This document shows positions 13,505 to 20,858 of a stretch of DNA of 44,134 nucleotides, in pieces (position 1 is the stretch's first letter; each line of letters opens with the position of its first letter). Origin of the DNA: a virus; the IMG/VR virus record IMGVR_UViG_3300028800_000022, positions 1-44,134 of that record; one strand, 5' to 3'. Made by a program: the position numbers and the translations under genes. The notes under the pieces were generated by a model, which saw nothing but the letters and a program-made list of their open reading frames with translations, had not been told where the DNA came from and made no database searches.

Positions 13505-13701
13505 GCTTTGTATTCGATGCTTGGGCTGGAAAGTCTGAAGAAGAATTGAAGGCCGACCTTCGAAGACTGAACCGCGCGGTTGGCTTATGGCAACGCATCG
13601 CCATGGCGCTAGCATCGAACGGCGGTCAAGTAGAGACGTTGCCAGAAGAATGGAAGCAGAAAATTACGAACCTCATTGCGTCTTACGAGGACTATCCATG
13701 A
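13501..13701 (+). CDS. Hypothetical protein
   Basis: 66 residues, ATGA-coupled. Acidic, helical (SEEELKADLRRLNRAVGLW). Not recognised. Confidence 0.55.
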   Translation: MSFVFDAWAGKSEEELKADLRRLNRAVGLWQRIAMALASNGGQVETLPEEWKQKITNLIASYEDYP

Positions 13702-14021
13702 CCAAAACCATTCTAGTCCCTGTAGAGCCTAGTGAGGAGATGGTTAGTGCAGCTTACGCGGTAGCTCATGATCCCATATGGTCCACAGTCGTGCGTCACG
13801 TGTGGGCCGCAATGCTGCGAGCCGCTCCCAAGCCTATCCCAGCAGATGATGTGCGAGAAGACGTTATTCGAGCAATTGACGCGGCTGAAGTGGAGTTCGG
13901 TGGCCATTCATATCAGTTGCGCGATATGCCTGCGTCCGAAGAGGTATTCTCGGCACTCATTGTTGCTGCGGGAGACGCCGCCATCTCAACACTTCAAGGT
14001 CTGGGATGGGGGAAGAAATGA
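13698..14021 (+). CDS. Hypothetical protein (PSEEMVSAAYAV type)
   Basis: 107 residues, ATGA-coupled. The N-terminal PSEEMVSAAYAVAHDP and WAAMLRAAPKP belong to a module that also appears, diverged, in the gene at 14266 (PSEGMVAAG, then TLRAML). Confidence 0.55.
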   Translation: MTKTILVPVEPSEEMVSAAYAVAHDPIWSTVVRHVWAAMLRAAPKPIPADDVREDVIRAIDAAEVEFGGHSYQLRDMPASEEVFSALIVAAGDAAISTLQGLGWGKK

Positions 14022-14269
14022 GCGAGTGGCAACCAATCGAAACTGCACCGAAGGATAACACGGTTGTTGATCTTTGGGTTCGCCGAAACTGGGAGCCGCC
14101 TGAAGCAGAGGTGAGATTTCCAGAATGGTTCTGGTGCACGATTCATCGCTGTTGGCGTAAGGCGGACGAGTTGGAATGGGTGCATTCACTCGATAAAGAA
14201 GACGTCACCGCTCTGTATTGGATGCCGGTTCCTTTACCGCCCTCCCCCACCCCAAAGGCACAGGAATGA
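14018..14269 (+). CDS. DUF551-like protein
   Basis: 83 residues, ATGA-coupled. The start SEWQPIETAPKDNTVVDLW and the end ALYWMPVPLPP are the DUF551 hallmarks. Small phage accessory family, role unknown. Confidence 0.75.
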   Translation: MSEWQPIETAPKDNTVVDLWVRRNWEPPEAEVRFPEWFWCTIHRCWRKADELEWVHSLDKEDVTALYWMPVPLPPSPTPKAQE

Positions 14270-14571
14270 CGAAACTTCAAGAATGCGCGAGAGCCGTAGT
14301 TCCGCATATTTGTCGGGCTACGCAGGATTGCGATTCAGAGCAAGATGCGCGCGATCTGCGACAGGCCAGAGAAATCTCCCGCGCCGTCATCCGCTGCTTG
14401 ATGGAGCCGAGCGAGGGAATGGTTGCTGCTGGCGGCGCCGAGATTTACGGCCATCCACGCGAAAAAGCCGAGGAATGGGCGAAGGAAGAGAAATTCGATT
14501 CCTGTGCTTATCAGGCAACCGACACCCTCCGCGCCATGCTCCAATCTGTTCTCGATGAGAACAAGGAATGA
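14266..14571 (+). CDS. Hypothetical protein
   Basis: 101 residues, ATGA-coupled. A central PSEGMVAAGGAEIYG module is shared in outline with the gene at 13698. Confidence 0.55.
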   Translation: MTKLQECARAVVPHICRATQDCDSEQDARDLRQAREISRAVIRCLMEPSEGMVAAGGAEIYGHPREKAEEWAKEEKFDSCAYQATDTLRAMLQSVLDENKE

Positions 14572-14612
14572 CCGAGCCAGCAGCCTATAGCGTGCAGACC
14601 TTGGCACAATGA
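14568..14612 (+). CDS. 14-codon remnant ORF
   Basis: MTEPAAYSVQTLAQ, ATGA-coupled on both sides. YSVQTLA resembles the first helix of AlpA/excisionase-type HTH proteins, so it may be the stub of an earlier Xis gene cut at the GCACAATGAACGC junction. Confidence 0.35.
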   Translation: MTEPAAYSVQTLAQ

Positions 14613-14616
14613 ACGC
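14604..14616 (+). repeat. Gene-junction repeat, core copy 4
   Basis: GCACAATGAACGC, the same core as at 4799, 5089 and 5709, here 9 kb away. Confidence 0.65.
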
Positions 14617-14857
14617 AAAACACCGCAAACAAATAGAGCCCCGCCTCCTGTCTCGAGAACAGGCTGCGACCTATTGTGGTGTCAGCGCCCCTACGTTTAT
14701 TTCCGAGTGCCCAGTTACCCCCATAAAAATCCGCACCCGCGTCCTCTATGACCGCAGGTCGCTTGATCGGTGGCTTGACTCCCTTTCCGCCGATGAAGCG
14801 AAGTCCCTCTCGCGGGAAAAGTGGCTGGCGCTCTTAGATGGTGATCATGCGGCTTAA
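14609..14857 (+). CDS. AlpA/excisionase-like HTH protein
   Basis: 82 residues, ATGA-coupled. RLLSREQAATYCGVSAPTFI is the winged HTH of the AlpA/MerR-like excisionase group, and YDRRSLDRWLDSL is the usual wing plus C-terminal helix. It is immediately upstream of, and overlaps, the integrase gene, so it probably directs excision or controls integrase. Confidence 0.7.
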   Translation: MNAKHRKQIEPRLLSREQAATYCGVSAPTFISECPVTPIKIRTRVLYDRRSLDRWLDSLSADEAKSLSREKWLALLDGDHAA

Positions 14858-15950
14858 GGGCGTCAAGCGGGTGGTCTCCCGCAAGAATGGCCGGATTGTC
14901 GAATACTATTACCACCGCAAAACGAACTGCCGGATCAAGGCCAAGTGGGGGAGCGATGAATTCGGCGCCGAAGTGCTCGCGCTCGAGCAGAAGGTCAATG
15001 CCACCAAGCCGAGGGATGGCACGCTGGGGGCTCTGATCGTCGCCTATAAGTCCTCGCCGGAGTTTGAACGGCTCGCACGGCGGACACAGGCTGATTACAA
15101 CCGGGTGTTTGATTACCTCGCGCCGATCCGGGCCATCGCTGTCAGCGACATAGATGCCGGGATGATTTACGGGTCCCGCGACAAGGCCCTCAGAAAGCAT
15201 GGCAGGCGCTTTGCAAACTATGTGGTGCAGGTTTTTAGGCTGCTACTCGGCTGGGGAAAGAGGCGCGACCACGTTGAAATCAATGCTGGAGAAGGCGTGG
15301 ATCTTCTCAAGCGGCCTAAGACCATGAAAATTGCGAACAGGGCTTGGAAGGACGAGGAGCGCGAGGCCGTTCTTGCGGAAGCCCCGCTCGAGCAGTTGAA
15401 GGTCATTGCGCTGGGGATGTTTGCCGGGCTTCGGGAGGGGGATGCTGTTCGGCTCGAGAAGTCCGAGTTCGACGGTAAGGTCATCACCACGATCATCAGC
15501 AAAACAGGCGAGCCGCACTGGATACCGGCTCACTACCGCCTGCGGGAAATCCTGTCTCGAGAGCCACAGCCGCCCAAGAGGACGCGAGAGAGTCGAGAGC
15601 GGGCTACAACGCTCGCGGTGAACAAGTGGGGCCGAGCGTGGACGGAAAGCGGCTTCCGGGCCAGCTTCTTCAAGCTGCTGCGCCGGTTGGAATTAGAGGG
15701 GAAGGTTGGGCCTGACCTCACGTTTCACGGCTTGCGCCATACGGTCGGCAAGCTCGTGATCGAGGCTGGCGGGTCGGTTGAAGATGTCGCGGCGATACTT
15801 GGGCATAAGTCCCAAGTGATGGCAAAACACTACAGCAAAGAGGCCGATACGAAGCGCCGAATGGCCGGAGTTGTGCAGCGGATGGAGCGCACGGAACGCC
15901 GGAGAATTGGAAAACTCGCGGATAAAAGTGGAAAATCCGGCAAGGCTTGA
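14838..15950 (+). CDS. Tyrosine integrase
   Basis: 370 residues from ATG 14838 (an in-frame ATG at 14847 is also possible; neither has a strong ribosome site). Catalytic set: Arg199 (FAGLREGDAV), Lys222, HGLRH at 297-301, His323 (ILGHKS) and Tyr332 (AKHYSK). The N-terminus has the SAM-like core-binding domain. The attP core lies 24 bases after the stop, as usual for tRNA-targeting integrases. Confidence 0.92.
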   Translation: MVIMRLKGVKRVVSRKNGRIVEYYYHRKTNCRIKAKWGSDEFGAEVLALEQKVNATKPRDGTLGALIVAYKSSPEFERLARRTQADYNRVFDYLAPIRAIAVSDIDAGMIYGSRDKALRKHGRRFANYVVQVFRLLLGWGKRRDHVEINAGEGVDLLKRPKTMKIANRAWKDEEREAVLAEAPLEQLKVIALGMFAGLREGDAVRLEKSEFDGKVITTIISKTGEPHWIPAHYRLREILSREPQPPKRTRESRERATTLAVNKWGRAWTESGFRASFFKLLRRLELEGKVGPDLTFHGLRHTVGKLVIEAGGSVEDVAAILGHKSQVMAKHYSKEADTKRRMAGVVQRMERTERRRIGKLADKSGKSGKA

Positions 15951-15973
15951 AATGCTAAGCCATTGTTTTATAA

Positions 15974-16021
15974 TGGTGCCTAGGGGCGGAATCGAACCAC
16001 CGACACGCGGATTTTCAGTCC
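15974..16021 (-). other. attP core: 3' half of tRNA-Phe(GAA)
   Basis: On the minus strand it reads GGACTGAAAATCC, the anticodon arm with GAA, followed by GGTGGTTCGATTCC (T arm) and CCTAGGCACCA (acceptor and CCA). The match ends inside the anticodon stem and no D arm follows, so it is an attachment core and not a functional tRNA. Integration would restore the host tRNA-Phe 3' end. The remaining sequence of the gap at 15951-16114 holds nothing else recognised. Confidence 0.85.
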
Positions 16022-16114
16022 AACGCTATTGCTTTTGCATCATGGGCTTAACATCTAGCGCGCTGGAAAACGCCCAGCAAAGAATCAAGGACTTAGCAGC
16101 CAAATGGAAAACTT

Positions 16115-16417
16115 ATGAGCGGCCTGTGGACGACGGATGGGGTCTCGACTCTCACCACTCCCGGATTCGTCTATTTCATTCAAGGTGTAAATGGCGGATG
16201 GTTCGAGCCGGTAGAGGAGTTGTTGGCCTGCATTGAGAGATTCCGTGAGAGCCCGCCAGAGCCGCCCACGCTGCCACCTAAGCCGCCAAAGGCTTCTCCG
16301 CCCGTCGAGGCATATAGGCCCCCAAAGCGGGCGAAAGAGCCTGTCGATTGGAGCCTGACCCCGGAAGAGGTGGCCCGCGCCGAGAGGCTGAGAGATGTCG
16401 TAAGGGCGCTCGAGTGA
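16115..16417 (+). CDS. Proline-rich hypothetical protein beside attP
   Basis: 100 residues, weak ribosome site. N-terminal compact part (FVYFIQGVNGGWFEP), a proline-rich linker (SPPEPPTLPPKPPKASPP) and a charged helical end (LTPEEVARAERLRDVVRAL). Beside attP, a place where cargo genes are common. Not recognised. Confidence 0.5.
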   Translation: MSGLWTTDGVSTLTTPGFVYFIQGVNGGWFEPVEELLACIERFRESPPEPPTLPPKPPKASPPVEAYRPPKRAKEPVDWSLTPEEVARAERLRDVVRALE

Positions 16418-16506
16418 CCAGGCCCCTGAGCCTGGCCGATCTGTTGGCCGATGTTTCGACATATCTGGGGAACGTGTCGAAGCATTTACCGGAGGGGTGG
16501 GGGTAA
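16414..16506 (+). CDS. 30-residue hypothetical peptide
   Basis: GTG 16414, coupled to the previous gene by GTGA. Sequence MTRPLSLADLLADVSTYLGN followed by VSKHLPEGWG. Supported only by coupling. Confidence 0.35.
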   Translation: MTRPLSLADLLADVSTYLGNVSKHLPEGWG

Positions 16507-16554
16507 GAGGACCGACCCGTACGCTTTCGCGCAGAGGGGCCGGCCATATCATAG

Positions 16555-16687
16555 TTTGCTGCGGGCGGGACTCGACACCCGCTCTAGCTTTTGCCGTTAA
16601 GAACGTCTTCCGAACGGCTCCGACTCGTTTGCAACCGAGGCTAGACGAAGGGGATGCTCCTGCTTCCTTCAGCGCCGCCGCAGCAAA
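16555..16687. ncRNA. Multi-helix inverted-repeat element, candidate structured RNA
   Basis: A 10-bp perfect inverted repeat (TTTGCTGCGG at 16555, CCGCAGCAAA at 16678) closes a 133-base element. Inside are GCGGG/CCCGC (16565, 16578) directly abutting the outer helix; TCTAGC/GCTAGA (16583, 16640) enclosing GCCGTT/AACGGC (16593, 16613), which has an inner AAGA/TCTT, and CTCG/CGAG (16624, 16636); and GAAGG/CCTTC (16647, 16666). All are mutually compatible. On the minus strand the outer helix and GCGGG arm resemble a tRNA acceptor plus T arm (loop TGTCGAGT), but no full tRNA folds and CCA is absent. It fills the gap between convergent operons; it may simply end both transcripts. Confidence 0.4.
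16565..16592 (+). terminator. Possible terminator of the rightward operon
   Basis: Stem GCGGG/CCCGC with an 8-base loop, then TCTAGCTTTT. Weak alone; part of the larger fold. Confidence 0.35.
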
Positions 16688-16696
16688 TTCCTTATA

Positions 16697-18832
16697 TCAC
16701 ATCTCGAAGCTATATTTCCAGCCGCACCCGAGTTTCGCCGCTGCCATATCGGCAATCATGTCGGGGACAAGTGCTGCAATGTCTGGACGGTTCTTGGAGA
16801 ATGCCAGCATGGCTCCGAGATATTCCTGACTGTAGTCGTTTGTGCCCGTGATCGATGGGTTATAGCCGGGAGCGTTGGCGTTCACCTCATCGAACTCAGC
16901 CCATGAGGTTAGTTCTGTAACGAGGAATGTAGCGCCGTCACCAGCCTTTGGCGTTCCTGTCAGTGTGATGCTTGGCCCAAGACCTCCGGCGAAATAGTTG
17001 GCCCCGAGCACGCCTTTCAGGATTCTGCCGTCTCTGGTCGTGAGCGTGTAATTCTTGTCATCGACCATTTTCAGCCGATACGTCCCAGGCGCGTTGTATG
17101 CGTTCTTGCCAAACTCAGGCCAGCCCATGAAGAACAGGGTGCTTACGCCCATCGTTCCCTGGTTGGTACTGTCAGGCGTGAACGTGATCTTGGCACCATA
17201 GGCATTGTAGGATGTGGGATGCTTGATGTTTGCGCCAGATGTGGGGTCACGCCGATCCTTCACATTCTTGGCGCAATAGTCGTAGATCGGCTGCCAGTCG
17301 GGAAGCCTGCCCGACCGTTCCATGATGGCGACGGTTTTATTGAACATGTCTTGCATCCATGGATCGTAGCTCCAAGGATGCGGCATGGTGTGGAAGATAG
17401 CGCAGCGGGCTTCCTTGTTGTTCACGAACTCCTCGATCAGGAAGTCGCGAGTGTGATCGAGGCCGAGCTTGAAGAAGTCAGCGCTCGGAAGCGTTTCGTC
17501 TTCGATTTCCTGCGCTGCGATCCATGAAAGAAACCACAGACGTAAATCCCACGCGGATTCGCGCTCTTGCCCTAGGCCGACGATGAAGGTCTTGGGGCCA
17601 TACTTCGCCTGTTGTTTGATGTGGGCTCCTCCACCATCGCCATGCTCAATACCCATGATGTAGTGGGTCTGCATGAGAAGGTTACGGACGTGCCACGGGT
17701 CACCCGTGATCATTGCCTCGGGGTACGAAAGATTCGGGAAGTGCGCGGCGTCCGGCTGTAGAAGATCGGGGTAGGCCGCAACCTTGTTGGGTGCCATATA
17801 GAGCGGTGGGTTACCCGTGTCGCTATGGAAGATGGTCGAGCCGGGATACTTCTGGAAATCCCAAGCGCGGCCTTCATCGTCGTAGACATGCCACGGACCT
17901 GCGTTCGCGACCTCTGCCCAGATGTGCATCGAACGACGCATACCCGCATCCTGCGTTCCAATGTAAGCAGCGGCCCGTTCGTGGAAGAAACCAATATCGG
18001 ACCTGCCACCTGTGCCACCCATGTAAACGTAAACGTCTGAGACCGACATCGGTCCTGTGCGTTCTTTTGCCAGCGTCGGCATGTGTGTTGGCAGGCTTGT
18101 AGCCTTAATGCCTGGGACCATTTTTGAGGCTACGAGTTGAGCCACGGTACGAACGTCTGGTCTGTCACCAGTCGAGAAGCGTTCTTCCGAGCACCACTGC
18201 ATATAGGGGAATTTGATGGCCCCGAGAAGCGTATCGCCATAACGTACATTCGCCGTGAACGCTCCGAACAGTTTGGCGGCGTTGACCGTCACGCTGCCAT
18301 AACGCAGCCCGATATCGAGGTGCTTTCCATCCACATCCGGCATGAACCGGACTTGCCACAACTTGTCTGCTGAAACCGTCCGCCAGTGATATTGCTCGAT
18401 GCCGTAGTTCGGCATCTTGATGTTGGAATATTTCTGCTGGGCGTCCGACGCGCGCAGCATAACCGGAGCAAGCGTTGCATCATCCGGCACGATTTCGACG
18501 GAAAGGCTGTCGGGCAACGCAGAGCCGGATGGTGGCATGTCGATATGAAGCGATACCTGATCGCCCGGAGGTGTCGTCACGGGCGGAGGTGGGGGTGGAG
18601 GAGGCGGGGGCGGTGGAGGTGGCGGTGGTGGCGGATCGACGGGAACTGGCGTCAGCGCAGCTACAGAAGCCTTTAACGAGGCTATATCAGTTTTGATATT
18701 AGCTATGTCGGTTTGCAATGCCGATACGGTTGCATCAACTGAGCCTAAACCGGACTTAAGGCCCAGTATATTGGTCTCTGTTTCATCTACCCAAGCACTT
18801 AGAGCGGATTTCAGGTTATCGGTAGCGGTCAT
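16697..18832 (-). CDS. Polyproline-linked tail-spike/depolymerase candidate
   Basis: 711 residues, last gene of the late operon. Residues 1-62 are a coiled coil (LGSVDATVSALQTDIANI; KTDIASLKASVAAL), a likely trimeric anchor. Residues 67-84 are 18 consecutive prolines. A beta-rich domain (SLSVEIVPDDATLAPVMLR) and a large helical domain with conserved-looking Trp, His and Asp residues (ANAGPWHVYDDEGRAWDF; GDPWHVRNLLMQTHYIMG; HGDGGGAH) follow, then a small beta domain. The outline suggests a polysaccharide-acting enzyme with an (alpha/alpha) toroid, but no family is recognised with confidence. It could bind or cut host surface polysaccharide. Confidence 0.6.
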   Translation of the reverse strand: MTATDNLKSALSAWVDETETNILGLKSGLGSVDATVSALQTDIANIKTDIASLKASVAALTPVPVDPPPPPPPPPPPPPPPPPPVTTPPGDQVSLHIDMPPSGSALPDSLSVEIVPDDATLAPVMLRASDAQQKYSNIKMPNYGIEQYHWRTVSADKLWQVRFMPDVDGKHLDIGLRYGSVTVNAAKLFGAFTANVRYGDTLLGAIKFPYMQWCSEERFSTGDRPDVRTVAQLVASKMVPGIKATSLPTHMPTLAKERTGPMSVSDVYVYMGGTGGRSDIGFFHERAAAYIGTQDAGMRRSMHIWAEVANAGPWHVYDDEGRAWDFQKYPGSTIFHSDTGNPPLYMAPNKVAAYPDLLQPDAAHFPNLSYPEAMITGDPWHVRNLLMQTHYIMGIEHGDGGGAHIKQQAKYGPKTFIVGLGQERESAWDLRLWFLSWIAAQEIEDETLPSADFFKLGLDHTRDFLIEEFVNNKEARCAIFHTMPHPWSYDPWMQDMFNKTVAIMERSGRLPDWQPIYDYCAKNVKDRRDPTSGANIKHPTSYNAYGAKITFTPDSTNQGTMGVSTLFFMGWPEFGKNAYNAPGTYRLKMVDDKNYTLTTRDGRILKGVLGANYFAGGLGPSITLTGTPKAGDGATFLVTELTSWAEFDEVNANAPGYNPSITGTNDYSQEYLGAMLAFSKNRPDIAALVPDMIADMAAAKLGCGWKYSFEM

Positions 18833-19185
18833 TAGAAAGCCTTTGGGTCAAGGAGGTGGTAACGGCAAACTGTCTTTGCCGCCGTCAGGAATGCGGTTCC
18901 GTGGTGCGATTGATCGTTCGGGCAGGCTATTTGTTGCCGCAGATGAATCATCTCGTGCGCCAGAAGGCGAAGGAGGCCCCAGATGGAGCCGATCCACTTT
19001 GCGTTGGCGCGGATGCAGTGTGTCCCGTCAGAGAGACGTTCGTAGTCCCCGCACCGGTCATTGCAATGAATGACCTTGAAGGCCACCTCATCGCCCGGAG
19101 GAAGCTTCCAGCCCCTAAAGGGCGGCGTAGTTCGGAGTAATTCGTAGGAGGCCTCCATCATCGCGGGCGTGATGTGGAGGCTCAT
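18832..19185 (-). CDS. SprT-like zinc metallopeptidase
   Basis: 117 residues; start overlaps the upstream stop (TGATG). LLAHEMIHLRQ (HExxH, residues 77-81) and a third ligand near SHHGTAFLTAAKTVC are the SprT/Wss1-type metallopeptidase layout in a minimal domain. Sits between lysis genes and the terminal spike-like gene. Substrate unknown; processing of virion protein or host wall-linked protein is possible. Confidence 0.7.
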   Translation of the reverse strand: MSLHITPAMMEASYELLRTTPPFRGWKLPPGDEVAFKVIHCNDRCGDYERLSDGTHCIRANAKWIGSIWGLLRLLAHEMIHLRQQIACPNDQSHHGTAFLTAAKTVCRYHLLDPKAF

Positions 19186-19394
19186 CAGTCACCCTTTATC
19201 GGTTCTGCGTTGATGCGGCGTGCATAGGTGTTCGGGAAGGCTTTCAGAACGCGCTCGCCGCATTCCACAACAAGCCTGCACATGACTTCCGGCCCGATCT
19301 CGAAACGGTCGAACTTCGATCTTTCGTCGTCCAGAACGCATAGGTAATCCTTGCCGCCCTCTGTGATGATGTAGGCGAGGCATTTACCCATCAT
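19185..19394 (-). CDS. Hypothetical protein
   Basis: 69 residues, ATGA-coupled. Mixed alpha/beta (CLAYIITEGGKDYLCVLD; VMCRLVVECGERVLKAF). Not recognised. Confidence 0.55.
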   Translation of the reverse strand: MMGKCLAYIITEGGKDYLCVLDDERSKFDRFEIGPEVMCRLVVECGERVLKAFPNTYARRINAEPIKGD

Positions 19395-19579
19395 CGGCCC
19401 TGTATCGCCTTGGAGACCTTGATCCCGACCCTGTAGAGAATCTCGTCTAGGTCGTGTCCGGGCTTGCCCCTATCAATGAAGAACGCGCTCTTTGGCTTCC
19501 ATCCGTTCTTCACGTCGTAGTCGATGCCAACGGTGAAGGGTCCAAAATCCTCTAGCTCAAGAGCAAACCGTGTTGTCAT
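19391..19579 (-). CDS. Hypothetical protein
   Basis: 62 residues, GGAAGAAGTGA before the ATG. Strand-rich (ALELEDFGPFTVGIDYDV) with a C-terminal helix. Not recognised. Confidence 0.55.
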   Translation of the reverse strand: MTTRFALELEDFGPFTVGIDYDVKNGWKPKSAFFIDRGKPGHDLDEILYRVGIKVSKAIQGR

Positions 19580-19582
19580 GCT

Positions 19583-20635
19583 TCACTTCTTCCGCCTCTT
19601 GAATTTCAGGAACTCAGCGCCTTCCTGCACGTCAGGAATGACAGTCACCAACCGCGTGTCATCGTCTGCGTATCTCGGATCAATGATCGTTACACACGCC
19701 GGGAAAGCGTTTTGATCCGGCAAGCCCTTTTCTTCCGCGTACCGATCATACGTCTTGTAACCTGCGCAGCGAATCGCCCACGACAACAAACCTGTGGAAG
19801 GGTCTTTCAGAGGGCCGCCGACGAATGACGTGTGCTTGTGACCGCAAGTCAGGACGTGATCTCGCCAGCCGCCCTGCACAGCCTTCATTGGCCCATGGGC
19901 GGGGTTCCACATCGAATGCCCTGAGAAGTCGTGGCGGGCATTGATGCGAACGCTCTTGCCGTTCGGGAATTTCAGATTGAGACGCGCACCGTGATAGCTG
20001 AGTTGGTTGTCTGACTGTTTCGCAATCCATTTGAGCGGATCGCCAGCGCCAGACCAGCAATCGTGGTTACCCCCTACGAGGTAAAGCCAGTGGATCAGCT
20101 TCACCAGCCATTCGGTGAGTATCCACGCTTCGGATGCGGAGGTGGCCTGCTCGCCATAAAGCCGGGCTAAACGACCGATCCAGTTGTTCTGGATGTCGCC
20201 GAGGTTGGCCCCGAAAAGCCCCTCGGTCTTGTTTATGATTCTGCCGTGTTCCTCGATGAGGCCGATGTCCGTGCCATCATCGTCCACATGTGGATCGCCC
20301 ATATGAACGATGCCGATAGGGCCATCTATGCGAATGGGGATTTCAACGAGCTTACGGGCTTCCTTCGATTCCCGAACGCGGCTGAAATCCTTCTTTCGGC
20401 GTTCTAGTATCTCGTCAGCATCCGGTGAGCCATCGGGAAGCTTGGGAAGATCGAACGGCTTTTCGACGCGCAGAGAGCCTTCGGCAACCCTACTCTTGGC
20501 AGCATTAAGACGGCTGATGAGGGTTGAGCGGGGTATGCCTAGATAGTGAGCGGCTTGTACCTGGTTGTTGTCAAAGCGTTTGAGTGTGTGGAGAGTGTTA
20601 AGCAGTATGTCATCGGGTACGCCCGGATTTGCCAT
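19583..20635 (-). CDS. Calcineurin-like metallophosphoesterase with N-terminal HTH
   Basis: 350 residues. Residues 10-50 form a Fis-like HTH (NNQVQAAHYLGIPRSTLISRL split over two helices). The phosphoesterase motifs are GDPH (113-116), GD at 146-147, GGNHD (188-192) and CGHKH near 270, so the metal site looks complete. This HTH-plus-phosphoesterase form is frequent in podovirus genomes. Substrate unknown: nucleic-acid or cyclic-nucleotide hydrolysis are both possible. It starts one base after the XhlA-like gene ends. Confidence 0.78.
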   Translation of the reverse strand: MANPGVPDDILLNTLHTLKRFDNNQVQAAHYLGIPRSTLISRLNAAKSRVAEGSLRVEKPFDLPKLPDGSPDADEILERRKKDFSRVRESKEARKLVEIPIRIDGPIGIVHMGDPHVDDDGTDIGLIEEHGRIINKTEGLFGANLGDIQNNWIGRLARLYGEQATSASEAWILTEWLVKLIHWLYLVGGNHDCWSGAGDPLKWIAKQSDNQLSYHGARLNLKFPNGKSVRINARHDFSGHSMWNPAHGPMKAVQGGWRDHVLTCGHKHTSFVGGPLKDPSTGLLSWAIRCAGYKTYDRYAEEKGLPDQNAFPACVTIIDPRYADDDTRLVTVIPDVQEGAEFLKFKRRKK

Positions 20636-20636
20636 A

Positions 20637-20858
20637 TCAGCCCCAGTGCAGCTTGCCAGAGAACATCGCGGCTATCATTGTGACGATACCTCCTAGGACG
20701 GCGAACAGACCCCACAGGGCTTTCTTGCCGCCTGATAATTCGGCCAACTTGCCGAGAATCGCTTTCACGTCTTCTTCGATGCCGTCGATTTTGCGTGTGC
20801 GCTCTTCGAGAACCGCAACGCGCTCGCGCAGTTCGTTTATGACTTGCTCGTCAGTCAT
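20637..20858 (-). CDS. XhlA-like membrane protein (holin/antiholin candidate)
   Basis: 73 residues from ATG 20858, ATGA-coupled to Rz. An N-terminal coiled coil (VINELRERVAVLEERTRKID) and a C-terminal membrane helix (LWGLFAVLGGIVTMIAAMF) are the XhlA/haemolysin layout. A second lysis-timing protein alongside the DUF7940-like holin. Confidence 0.6.
   Translation of the reverse strand: MTDEQVINELRERVAVLEERTRKIDGIEEDVKAILGKLAELSGGKKALWGLFAVLGGIVTMIAAMFSGKLHWG

Noticed and set aside
16555-16687. Functional tRNA on the minus strand
   Set aside because: Acceptor and T-arm-like helices exist, but the anticodon-like hairpin has an 8-base loop, spacing is wrong and CCA is absent; kept only as a structured element.
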